30,741 nucleotides of DNA, taken from assembly GCF_946479965.1 (NCBI RefSeq), contig NZ_CAMLHX010000051.1, positions 1-30,741 on the forward strand, in the 5' to 3' direction. The stretch comes from an uncultured Mucilaginibacter sp. GTDB lineage: Bacteria > Bacteroidota > Bacteroidia > Sphingobacteriales > Sphingobacteriaceae. The translations under genes and the position numbers were made by a program. The notes beneath the pieces were generated by a model. The model was given only the letters and a program-made list of their open reading frames with translations, searched no databases and was not told where the DNA came from. Of this stretch, positions 23,937 through 30,741 are shown in pieces; position 1 is the stretch's first letter; every line of letters begins with the position of its first letter.

Positions 23937-24011
23937 GAGTCAAGAATCAAAACCGGCTACATGTAAATAAAGGTTGCTTCACCTTGACTCTTGATTCTTG
24001 GCTCTTGAATC
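23937..24011. repeat. Period-7 inverted word array upstream of the FAH operon
   Basis: GAGTCAA (23937-23943) and GAATCAA (23944-23950) lie 33 bp from four 7-bp units on the opposite strand sense: TTGACTC (23984), TTGATTC (23991), TTGGCTC (23998) and TTGAATC (24005). The arms can pair over 14 bp with one mismatch. The last unit ends 35 bp upstream of the FAH gene start. Confidence 0.8.
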
Positions 24012-24045
24012 TATTTATACTACAAATTACGACTAAAGCATTATT

Positions 24046-24903
24046 ATGAAATTAATTAGATGGGGCAACCCGGGAAAAGAAAAAACAGGTGTTGTCATCA
24101 GCGAAAAAAGGTTTGATACTTCGGCTTTTGGCGAAGATTACAATGAAGCATTTTTTGAGTCGGACGGGATTAATCGTCTGAAAAAATTCATTGCTGACAA
24201 TGAAAGCAAACTGCCTGCCGTTGCCGATGGTGAACGCTGGGCCAGTCCCATTGCACGACCATCTAAATTAATCTGCATCGGCCTTAATTATGCCGACCAT
24301 GCGAAAGAAACAGGCGCTGCCACGCCTGCAGAACCGGTTATTTTCATGAAAGCAACCAGCGCCATAGTTGGTCCGTTTGATGATGTAATTATACCAAAGG
24401 ATGCCAAGAAAGTTGACTGGGAAGTAGAGTTGGCTGTGGTTATAGGTAAAAAAGCAAGTTATGTTGATGAAGCCGACGCATTAGATTATGTTGCAGGATA
24501 TGCACTTCATAACGACGTTTCTGAACGCGAGTTTCAATTGGAACGGGGCGGTACATGGGACAAAGGCAAGGGTTGTGATACCTTTGCGCCAATTGGGCCA
24601 TTTGTTGCTACGGCTGATGAGATTGCTGATTCAGGTAATTTGAAATTGTGGCTGTCTGTTAATGGCAAAGTGATGCAGAATGGCAGTACATCTAACTTTA
24701 TATTTAATGTGCCGTTTGTGGTTGCTTACGTAAGCAAGTTTATGACGTTATTGCCCGGAGACGTAATAACTACCGGTACACCTGCCGGTGTTGCCATGGG
24801 CCTTAAACCACCGGCATATTTACAACCCGGAGATGTTATGGAACTGGGGATTGATGGGTTAGGGACATCAAAACAGACAGTAAAGGCTTATTCAAAAGCA
24901 TAA
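24046..24903 (+). CDS. Fumarylacetoacetate hydrolase family protein
   Basis: A 285-residue FAH-fold enzyme. Metal-ligand residues are E126 and E128 in DWEVELAVVIG and D157 in LHNDVSEREFQLE. Other family marks are ICIGLNYADHAKETG, FMKATSAIVGP and the C-terminal GDVITTGTPAGVAMG. Members of this length and pattern include 2,4-diketo-3-deoxy-sugar hydrolases and acylpyruvases; the subgroup cannot be settled by eye. It is first in a same-strand set of three with 25-bp and 17-bp gaps (esterase, aldo/keto reductase), which hints at a small carbohydrate or acid catabolic operon. Confidence 0.88.
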   Translation: MKLIRWGNPGKEKTGVVISEKRFDTSAFGEDYNEAFFESDGINRLKKFIADNESKLPAVADGERWASPIARPSKLICIGLNYADHAKETGAATPAEPVIFMKATSAIVGPFDDVIIPKDAKKVDWEVELAVVIGKKASYVDEADALDYVAGYALHNDVSEREFQLERGGTWDKGKGCDTFAPIGPFVATADEIADSGNLKLWLSVNGKVMQNGSTSNFIFNVPFVVAYVSKFMTLLPGDVITTGTPAGVAMGLKPPAYLQPGDVMELGIDGLGTSKQTVKAYSKA

Positions 24904-24928
24904 CAATCAATTAATATAGTAACTTCTT

Positions 24929-25759
24929 ATGAAGAGAAATTTGCTCCTGCTGTTATGTTTAACAGCGCTTGTAGTTAACGTAAAAGCAGCCAAAGTTGAC
25001 ACCGTTGAAACCTACAGCGATGCCATGAAAAAGAAAATCAAGGCCGTAGTAGTTACGCCTGATAATTATGCTGCCGGTACACAATACCCGGTTGTTTATT
25101 TATTACATGGCGCAGGCGGCAATTATTCTGATTGGGTTAAAAAGGGCGGTAAAGTGGCTGATAACGCCGACCTGTATAACGTAATAATTGTATGCGCTGA
25201 TGGTGGAGTAACCAGCTGGTATTGGGACAGCCCTGTTGATCCTACCTACAAATACGAAACCTACATAACCAAAGAGCTCATACCGTTTATTGACAAAAGC
25301 TATAAAACCATAAAAAACCGCAATGGCAGAGCTATAACCGGCCTTAGTATGGGCGGCCATGGCGGCTTATATTTGGGCATTAGGCACCAGGACATTTTTG
25401 GCGCGGCAGGCAGCATGAGCGGTGGGGTTGATATTAGACCGTTCCCAAAGAACTGGGATATGGCAAAGCGTTTAGGGGATTATGCAACAAATCCTGATAA
25501 CTGGGAAAAATATACTGTAACTAACCAATTGCATCTGCTTACACCAAATTCGTTGGCTATAATTTTTGATTGCGGTACCGAGGATTTCTTTTATAAAGTG
25601 AATACTGAACTTCACGACAAGATGGTGGAGCGAAACATAACCCACGATTTCATAGTTCGTCCCGGCGCGCATGATTGGAGATACTGGTCAAATGCGGTTA
25701 ACTATGAGCTTTTGTATTTCAATTTGTTTTTCAAAAAGAACAACGCGCAGTTGAAATAG
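24929..25759 (+). CDS. Exported esterase, alpha/beta hydrolase (esterase D-like)
   Basis: A 276-residue protein with a cleavable signal (MKRNLLLLLCLTALVVNVKA, cleavage near residue 20). It has the esterase D / feruloyl-esterase-like fold: oxyanion region YLLHGAGG, nucleophile S140 in GLSMGGHGG, acid D219 in DCGTEDFF and His H248 in PGAHDWRYW. The set is complete, so it should be active as a carboxyl-ester hydrolase, probably on acetylated or aryl-esterified saccharides in the periplasm. That substrate choice is inference. It is the middle gene of the FAH, esterase and aldo/keto reductase operon. Confidence 0.9.
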   Translation: MKRNLLLLLCLTALVVNVKAAKVDTVETYSDAMKKKIKAVVVTPDNYAAGTQYPVVYLLHGAGGNYSDWVKKGGKVADNADLYNVIIVCADGGVTSWYWDSPVDPTYKYETYITKELIPFIDKSYKTIKNRNGRAITGLSMGGHGGLYLGIRHQDIFGAAGSMSGGVDIRPFPKNWDMAKRLGDYATNPDNWEKYTVTNQLHLLTPNSLAIIFDCGTEDFFYKVNTELHDKMVERNITHDFIVRPGAHDWRYWSNAVNYELLYFNLFFKKNNAQLK

Positions 25760-25776
25760 GTAGATAGAAGTTTATT

Positions 25777-26772
25777 ATGTCATATAATCCATCGCCGGAT
25801 CGGTATCAAAAAATGCAATATAAGCGCTGTGGAACAAGCGGATTGAAGCTGCCGCGAGTATCACTAGGTCTGTGGCAAAACTTTGGCGATTATGATACGC
25901 CACAAAATTGCCGCGATATTTTACGGACCGCTTTTGATAACGGCGTAACGCATTTCGATCTAGCTAACAACTACGGACCGCCGCCTGGCTCAGCCGAAGA
26001 AAATTTTGGAAGGATATTGCATACAGATTTTCACGATCATCGCGATGAACTGATTATTTCTACCAAAGCAGGGTACAATATGTGGGATGGCCCATATGGA
26101 GATTGGGGTTCAAAAAAGTATTTAGTTTCAAGTCTTGACCAAAGTTTGAAACGGATGAAGTTGGACTATGTTGACATTTTTTACCATCACCGCCCCGACC
26201 CCGAAACACCGCTGGAAGAGACCATGGCCGCGCTTAGTTTGATAGTGCAGCAAGGAAAAGCCCTGTACATAGGTATATCTAATTATAAAGTCCCGGAAGC
26301 TAAAAAGGCATTTGCATTGCTGAAAGAGATGGGTACACCTGCAATTATACATCAACCTAAATATTCAATGTTTGAAAGATGGGTAGAAGGCGGCTTGCTG
26401 GATTTACTTGAGGAAGAAGGAGTAGGGTGTATACCCTTTTCTCCCTTGGCACAGGGATTATTAACCGATAAGTATTTGCATGGTATTCCGCCTGATTCAA
26501 GAGCGTTAAAGGTGGGGGATTTTTTGACTGTTGACAGTATAAAGCCCGAGATTATTGTAAAGGTAAAAAACCTAAATGATATAGCCCAACAGCGGGGGCA
26601 AAAGCTGGCTCAAATGGCACTTTCGTGGATCCTTAAAGATAACCGCGTCACATCGGTTTTGATTGGTGCCAGTAAGCCCTGGCAAATAGTTGATGCCCTG
26701 AACTGTCTCTCAAAAACCACTTTCGAGGCTGATCAATTGGATGCTATAAATAAGATATTGACCAGGCAATAA
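25777..26772 (+). CDS. Aldo/keto reductase, YghZ/GPR-like
   Basis: A 331-residue NADPH-dependent (alpha/beta)8 aldo/keto reductase. The catalytic tetrad is visible: D61 and Y66 (FDLANNYGPPPGSAEENFG), K97 (STKAGYNMWDGPYGDWGSKK) and H137 (DIFYHHRPD). The YNMWDGPYGDWGSKKYL block and FDLANNYGPPPGSAE match the YghZ/L-glyceraldehyde-3-phosphate reductase group. It is cytoplasmic, with no signal peptide. It is the third gene of the operon, 17 bp after the esterase. The actual aldehyde is unknown. Confidence 0.92.
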   Translation: MSYNPSPDRYQKMQYKRCGTSGLKLPRVSLGLWQNFGDYDTPQNCRDILRTAFDNGVTHFDLANNYGPPPGSAEENFGRILHTDFHDHRDELIISTKAGYNMWDGPYGDWGSKKYLVSSLDQSLKRMKLDYVDIFYHHRPDPETPLEETMAALSLIVQQGKALYIGISNYKVPEAKKAFALLKEMGTPAIIHQPKYSMFERWVEGGLLDLLEEEGVGCIPFSPLAQGLLTDKYLHGIPPDSRALKVGDFLTVDSIKPEIIVKVKNLNDIAQQRGQKLAQMALSWILKDNRVTSVLIGASKPWQIVDALNCLSKTTFEADQLDAINKILTRQ

Positions 26773-26813
26773 AGAGGTAGCGCATTACTGGTTTTATAGC
26801 GGAATGGGCACAT

Positions 26814-26836
26814 TAGCTATTTAATAGCTATCTTTG
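26814..26836 (+). promoter_or_regulatory. Palindromic operator overlapping a -7 promoter element
   Basis: A perfect 17-bp palindrome, TAGCTAT-TTA-ATAGCTA (26814-26830), runs directly into the exact -7 element TATCTTTG (26829-26836), sharing two bases. It is 40 bp upstream of the hybrid kinase start. A dimeric regulator bound there would cover the promoter. No clear -33 box is seen. Confidence 0.55.
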
Positions 26837-26876
26837 GTATGCAGACAGATGTAGTACACGCTGTGTTATTCCCCCA

Positions 26877-29273
26877 ATGTCACGATTTAAATTTTACGTT
26901 AAACTATTTCGGCAGTTAAAAAATCTGTTGGGATTTTTAATAGTAATATTTTTTACCGGCCACTGTGCATCGGCGATGACCATACCCAATCATCCAGTGG
27001 CAAAAAAAGGTGTGCTTGATCTTCGCTCGGCTACTCTGACAAACAAGGTAGAACTTAACGGAGAGTGGCTTTTTTACTGGCAACAGCTGCTTTCTCCCAC
27101 TGACAAAGCAACGGGCGCGGCTCATCTTGTAAATTTTCCCTCGTTATGGAGTAGCGGTTATAAGATAGACGGTAAAAAGTTGCCGGCCCTTGGTTACGCC
27201 ACTTATAAGCTTACAGTCCTGTTGCCAAAAGAACACAGCCAATTGCGTTTATCAGTGCCCGATGTGTACAGCGCTTATGTTCTGTATGTAAACGGGGTGC
27301 CAGAAGTAAGCAACGGTAAAGTAAGCCGCACTGCGGAAGGGTTTGAACCACATTGGCAATATAAAACAATTGATATACCAAAAAATATAGATACAATTAA
27401 TCTGGTGATGCAGATAGCCAACTTTGTGCATAGCAAAGGCGGTATTACCAAGCCACTCTATTTAGGAGACAGGGAACAGGTAAAGCTTGACAGGCAACGC
27501 GACGAAGCTATTGACCTGCTGCTTACCGGTTGTTTAATTATGGGCGGACTGTTTTTCTTCGGCCTTTACCTTTTTGGCAACCGCGATAAAGCTATTTTAC
27601 TATTTTCTCTTTACGTTATCGTCTACAGCTACCGCATTATTGGTATTGATAATTATGTACTGCATACCATAATGCCCAATCTGGATTGGTACGTTACCGT
27701 CAGGCTGGAATACATTACATTATTTACCGGTATAGGGTTGTTTGGTTTATACAGCCGTTATCTTTACCCGCTCGACATTAATAGGCCCATACTTAATATC
27801 ATCAGCGCTACATGCTTTTTGTTTGCGGTTAGCTCACTGATATTACCGCCATACTATTTTACACAACTTGTTAATCCGTTTTTAATATTGATGATGTTTT
27901 GTTTGGTGTACATACCTTATGTATACCTGCAGGCTTATAGACGCAAGCGTCCGGGCTCTATTTATTCATTGTCAAGTTCCATTTCGTTAATGATAGTCTT
28001 CGCTATTTCATTATTTCACTACTGGGGTTTCATTCCACAATTGCAGGTTGTTAGCTTTTTGGGTTATGTTAGCTTTTTCTTTTTACAATCACTTGTTCTT
28101 TCTCATCGCGTATCGTTTGCTTTAAAAAGCGCTCAAAAGCAAGCTGAGCAGGGTCTGAAAGCGAAGACAGAATTTTTAAGCACCATGAGTCACGAGATAA
28201 GAACACCGCTTAACTCGGTAGTTGGCATGAGCCATTTGTTGCTTAAAAATGATCCCCGGCAGGATCAACGGGAACAATTGGATGTAATAATATTCTCTGC
28301 AAGTAATTTGTTAGCTATTGTAAATGACATCCTTGATTATAACAAAATTGAAGCGGGAAAAATATCCTTTGAGCACATTGCAATGGATGTTATCGCTATT
28401 GCACGCAACGTGGTTAGCAGTTTGCAAACATCAGCAGAAGACAAGGGTATAGCGCTCAAATTAACGGTAGATGAGCATATAAAAACTAAAGTGTTGAGCG
28501 ATCCCATCCGTTTATCGCAGGTGATAACTAACCTGGTGCATAACGCCATCAAATTTACACCCTCGGGATATGTGGAAGTAAGCATAACCATGTTGGAACA
28601 AAATGAATCAACCATCCAACTGAAAATAGCTGTTAAAGACACGGGTATTGGTATATCAAAAGATAAGCAGGCACTAATATTTGAACGTTTTACTCAGGCT
28701 GATTCATCAACATCAAGAGGCTTTGGCGGAACTGGCCTGGGGCTTGCAATCAGTAAGCGTATTCTAGAGCTTCAAAACTCTGCACTGCAGCTTACTAGCG
28801 AGGAAGGAAAGGGGTCGGTATTTTATTTCATCCAGACTTTTGAGAGGGCAGGGGAGTCATTACCTGAGCGGGAGTTGAAAAATAAGCTGCCAAAAGAGGG
28901 TAAACCATTTGCCGGAATAGATATCTTATTGGTGGAGGATAATCCATTGAATGTAATGGTTGCACAGACATTCCTTAAACGGTGGGGTGCGGGCATTGAT
29001 GTAGCCATAAACGGTGCGGAAGCACTTAGTAAGTTAGATGTAAGCAAGCATAAGCTTATTTTAATGGATTTACATATGCCGGTTATGGACGGTTATCAGG
29101 CGGCTAAAATTATACGCGAAAAAGGTATCACAATCCCTATAATAGCCTTAACGGCAAATTTGCCCGACGAAGTAAAACAGGATATACAAAATGCAGGAAT
29201 TGATGATATTGTGGTAAAGCCTTTTCTACCCGACGAATTGTACAGTAAGGTATGGCAACATATCTTTAAATAA
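26877..29273 (+). CDS. Hybrid sensor histidine kinase with 7TM (7TMR-DISM-like) input domain
   Basis: A 798-residue one-protein phosphorelay. After an N-terminal membrane leader comes an extracellular jelly-roll-like sensor (about residues 45-200, VELNGEWLFYWQQ). Seven hydrophobic segments follow (about 212-410), as in 7TMR-DISM receptors. Then a HisKA domain has phospho-acceptor H439 (STMSHEIRTPLNS), and an HATPase has N556 (LVHNAIKF), DTGIGIS and GTGLGLAIS. A C-terminal receiver has E687/D688, acceptor D731 (LMDLHMPVMDGY) and K781. All key residues are intact. No output domain or response regulator is adjacent, so the final effector is elsewhere. The ligand is unknown; carbohydrate is likely given the sensor type. 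Confidence 0.93.
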   Translation: MSRFKFYVKLFRQLKNLLGFLIVIFFTGHCASAMTIPNHPVAKKGVLDLRSATLTNKVELNGEWLFYWQQLLSPTDKATGAAHLVNFPSLWSSGYKIDGKKLPALGYATYKLTVLLPKEHSQLRLSVPDVYSAYVLYVNGVPEVSNGKVSRTAEGFEPHWQYKTIDIPKNIDTINLVMQIANFVHSKGGITKPLYLGDREQVKLDRQRDEAIDLLLTGCLIMGGLFFFGLYLFGNRDKAILLFSLYVIVYSYRIIGIDNYVLHTIMPNLDWYVTVRLEYITLFTGIGLFGLYSRYLYPLDINRPILNIISATCFLFAVSSLILPPYYFTQLVNPFLILMMFCLVYIPYVYLQAYRRKRPGSIYSLSSSISLMIVFAISLFHYWGFIPQLQVVSFLGYVSFFFLQSLVLSHRVSFALKSAQKQAEQGLKAKTEFLSTMSHEIRTPLNSVVGMSHLLLKNDPRQDQREQLDVIIFSASNLLAIVNDILDYNKIEAGKISFEHIAMDVIAIARNVVSSLQTSAEDKGIALKLTVDEHIKTKVLSDPIRLSQVITNLVHNAIKFTPSGYVEVSITMLEQNESTIQLKIAVKDTGIGISKDKQALIFERFTQADSSTSRGFGGTGLGLAISKRILELQNSALQLTSEEGKGSVFYFIQTFERAGESLPERELKNKLPKEGKPFAGIDILLVEDNPLNVMVAQTFLKRWGAGIDVAINGAEALSKLDVSKHKLILMDLHMPVMDGYQAAKIIREKGITIPIIALTANLPDEVKQDIQNAGIDDIVVKPFLPDELYSKVWQHIFK

Positions 29274-29310
29274 ATACAAAATGTATTAAGTTTGGGAATA
29301 GAAAACAAAA

Positions 29311-29347
29311 AACCCTTCAAATCATATAGTTTGAAGGGTTTGTTTTT
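29311..29347. terminator. Rho-independent terminator (kinase; bidirectional with tRNA-Lys)
   Basis: A perfect 11-bp stem, AACCCTTCAAA (29311-29321) with TTTGAAGGGTT (29330-29340), loop 8 nt, followed by a T-rich tail on the plus strand and an A-rich stretch before it on the minus side. It probably ends both the kinase mRNA and the tRNA-Lys transcript. Confidence 0.9.
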
Positions 29348-29355
29348 GTGTTGAG

Positions 29356-29428
29356 TGATCCCGCTGGGATTCGAACCCAGGACCCCAACATTAAAAGTGT
29401 TATGCTCTACCAGCTGAGCTACGGAATC
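29356..29428 (-). tRNA. tRNA-Lys (anticodon UUU)
   Basis: The 73-nt cloverleaf is complete: acceptor arms GATTCCG and CGGGATC pair fully, D-arm GCTC/GAGC, anticodon arm with loop CTTTTAA giving anticodon TTT, and T-arm CTGGG-TTCGAAT-CCCAG. Discriminator A. The 3' CCA is not encoded and is presumably added enzymatically. An 8-bp hairpin immediately upstream lies in the 5' leader (see findings). Confidence 0.98.
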
Positions 29429-29454
29429 ATTTAACCGTGTCGGTTAAAGTGGTG

Positions 29455-29485
29455 CAAATATAGGGTTTATCAATACATGCTGCAA
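29455..29485 (-). promoter_or_regulatory. Promoter of tRNA-Lys
   Basis: On the minus strand TTG (29485-29483), a 20-bp spacer, then TATATTTG (29462-29455): both Bacteroidota boxes match exactly at standard spacing. It is the best-formed promoter in the window. Confidence 0.8.
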
Positions 29486-29527
29486 GCTATTTTTTAATAT
29501 ATTTTTAAGCACTTCATCTACAGTAAA

Positions 29528-30538
29528 CTACAATGAAAAAATGCCTATTTTACCCTTATCACCAGCCAATAAAACCAGTTTTCCTTTTTTTGCCCTGCGG
29601 CAAACGTTGAAGCTAGTGGTATCAATTTGACGCCAGGAGCGCCCGTTATCATGTGTAACGTTGCTACCAGTGGTACCCGTAGATAAGGATGTTTTCTTTC
29701 CAACATTTTCTACGCACGATTGATAACCTGAAGGAATGGATGAATGTTCATATCCATTTTTAATGCTAGCCCCCTTAAAGTAAACAGCTGTTCCTTCAGT
29801 CTCCTTACCGTTAGCATAATCCCCGCCTACAAATGCTAAACCATATAAAGCCAATGAAAAGGCCCCTTGGCTTTCTTTTCCCTGAGCTATCGGGAGGTTT
29901 ACATTGAACCATTGTTCATATTTAGGCGCTGCGGTAAAATACCGCGCAACTTTCCCTCCGGTTACAAAACCCACAAAACCGTCATTTAATAACCTGATGC
30001 AAGTTCCGCTCGCTGCAAAAGCCGCCTCACCTTCTTCAGCCTCCGGCCGATTTGGCAATACCCGCCAGCTATCGCCGCTGTCATTCGTTTCAAGCAACAA
30101 AAACTTTTTGTCGATAGGGTCGCCTAAAACTAAACCATGTTTTTTGTTGGAAAAATCCATGGCATCTAAAAAATAGGCTTTGTCATCGTTCCGGTATTTT
30201 AACTGCCAGCTTGCGCCGCCATCTGTTGTTTTTAGTATCAGGGCAGGTGTTCCTGAACTCATAATAATGGCTTCCTTATCAGAAAATGCTTCAATATCTC
30301 TAAAGTCGGCCTTTTCAAAACCTTTAACCCGCTGCCATTTCCAGGTAAGGCCACCGTCATGCGTTATAGCGGTGTAACCGCCGGTACTGCTTAGCCATGC
30401 CAGTTTATTATTTACCACAGATAATCCACGGATGCTTACCGGTTTATTGGTCTCAATTACCTGTATCTTTTGGGCGTTTAAACCTAAACTGGTTGCGGTT
30501 AAAACGAGTGTTATTATCAGCAGACGTATAGTTTTCAT
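29528..30538 (-). CDS. Secreted BNR/Asp-box repeat protein (Ycf48-like propeller)
   Basis: A 336-residue exported protein (signal MKTIRLLIITLVLTATSLGL, cleavage near NAQK). Asp-box motifs of the S/T-x-D-x-G-x-x-W type occur at least four times: THDGGLTWKW, TTDGGASWQL, TNDSGDSWRV and THDNGRSWRQ. They are spread along a propeller fold like that of Ycf48 or sialidase-type proteins. No sialidase catalytic residues are recognisable, and the repeats alone do not show enzyme activity. The C-terminus (KLVLLAGDKGKIGIFSL) closes the last blade. I use the ATG at 30538; an upstream in-frame codon at 30553 would add five residues. It is a single gene between the two tRNAs. Confidence 0.87.
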   Translation of the reverse strand: MKTIRLLIITLVLTATSLGLNAQKIQVIETNKPVSIRGLSVVNNKLAWLSSTGGYTAITHDGGLTWKWQRVKGFEKADFRDIEAFSDKEAIIMSSGTPALILKTTDGGASWQLKYRNDDKAYFLDAMDFSNKKHGLVLGDPIDKKFLLLETNDSGDSWRVLPNRPEAEEGEAAFAASGTCIRLLNDGFVGFVTGGKVARYFTAAPKYEQWFNVNLPIAQGKESQGAFSLALYGLAFVGGDYANGKETEGTAVYFKGASIKNGYEHSSIPSGYQSCVENVGKKTSLSTGTTGSNVTHDNGRSWRQIDTTSFNVCRRAKKGKLVLLAGDKGKIGIFSL

Positions 30539-30631
30539 AGGAGAATGCGTCAACCTAAATTAAGCATTTTGCACGATTGAGTGATGGAGCGGTATATTTT
30601 ATTTATTTAATCGCTAATTAACCGAAAGCAT

Positions 30632-30639
30632 TATATTTG
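30632..30639 (+). promoter_or_regulatory. -7 element upstream of tRNA-Leu
   Basis: TATATTTG matches TAnnTTTG exactly and ends 40 bp upstream of the first base of tRNA-Leu. No TTG at the expected distance. Confidence 0.5.
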
Positions 30640-30679
30640 CATCCCCGAATAAGTGGCCGGTTTTTTTTGTCGCTTGCAT

Positions 30680-30741
30680 GCCCGGATGGCGAAATTGGTA
30701 AACGTTGCGGTCTCAGAAGCCGTTGAGAATTGTCTCTTGAG
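30680..30741 (+). tRNA. tRNA-Leu (anticodon CAG), 3' end cut by window end
   Basis: The 5' acceptor strand GCCCGGA, the D-arm GGCG...TGGTAAACG, and the anticodon arm GCGGT-CTCAGAA-GCCGT give anticodon CAG. A long variable arm (TTGAGAATTGTCTCTTGAG) follows, typical of class II tRNA-Leu. The sequence stops within or just after that arm, so the T-arm and 3' acceptor strand are missing. Confidence 0.92.

Noticed and set aside
29528..30538. Sialidase
   Set aside because: Asp-box repeats are present, but the catalytic Arg triad, Tyr and Glu pattern of sialidases is not recognisable, and the Ycf48-like propeller explains the repeats.

Overview
The window looks like one end of a contig from a member of the Bacteroidota, most likely the Sphingobacteriaceae (Mucilaginibacter/Pedobacter type). 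This is inferred from several sequence features. TAnnTTTG-type promoter elements sit upstream of several genes, and one has a TTG box at the expected spacing. The GlmU homologue is the alternate Bacteroidota form. Other markers are Mpl, futalosine-pathway MqnC, an MG2-domain protein with a TonB plug, and many secreted proteins with SPI or SPII leaders. The first 47 bases are not genomic: they match the 3' part of the Illumina TruSeq universal (P5) adapter, so the true sequence starts at 48.

Layout. 48-515 is the 5' part of a secreted beta-propeller gene cut off by the contig end. 584-2845 (minus) is an iscS-iscU-iscA iron-sulfur assembly operon closed by a terminator. 2942-6071 (plus) holds methylmalonyl-CoA epimerase, an unknown secreted protein, ribosomal protein bL31 type B with its own terminator, and alternate GlmU. 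6158-9664 is tpiA, a small membrane protein, prmA and mpl. Next come a small XRE regulator (9738), a GNAT-like protein, a very acidic 62-residue protein and scpB (10103-12162, minus). 12389-13936 is a pair of exported ferritin-like proteins, followed by mqnC (minus). 15226-20676 is an accessory stretch: two small proteins, a DMT exporter, a DUF985 cupin, and a two-gene operon encoding an exported propeller-like protein and an Ig-like lipoprotein. 20860-23361 (minus) encodes an MG2/plug-domain surface protein. 23502-26772 carries a small membrane protein and an operon of FAH-family hydrolase, esterase and aldo/keto reductase. 26877-29273 is a hybrid histidine kinase. The window ends with tRNA-Lys(UUU), a BNR-repeat secreted protein, and a tRNA-Leu(CAG) cut by the end of the window.

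Most genes are ordinary housekeeping or envelope functions. The least explained material is intergenic. Three gaps between 16.4 and 20.8 kb carry phased copies of a heptamer of the form TG-NNN-CA. The three inner bases differ between gaps (GCT, TTT, and TTG read on the other strand) but are nearly constant within each, and spacing is mostly 9-10 bp. Several other gaps, many inside operons, contain locus-private 7-, 14- or 16-bp words in imperfect tandem, usually followed by inverted copies. These word arrays are the best candidates here for something undescribed.

All functional calls come from reading motifs by eye. No database search or folding calculation was run.
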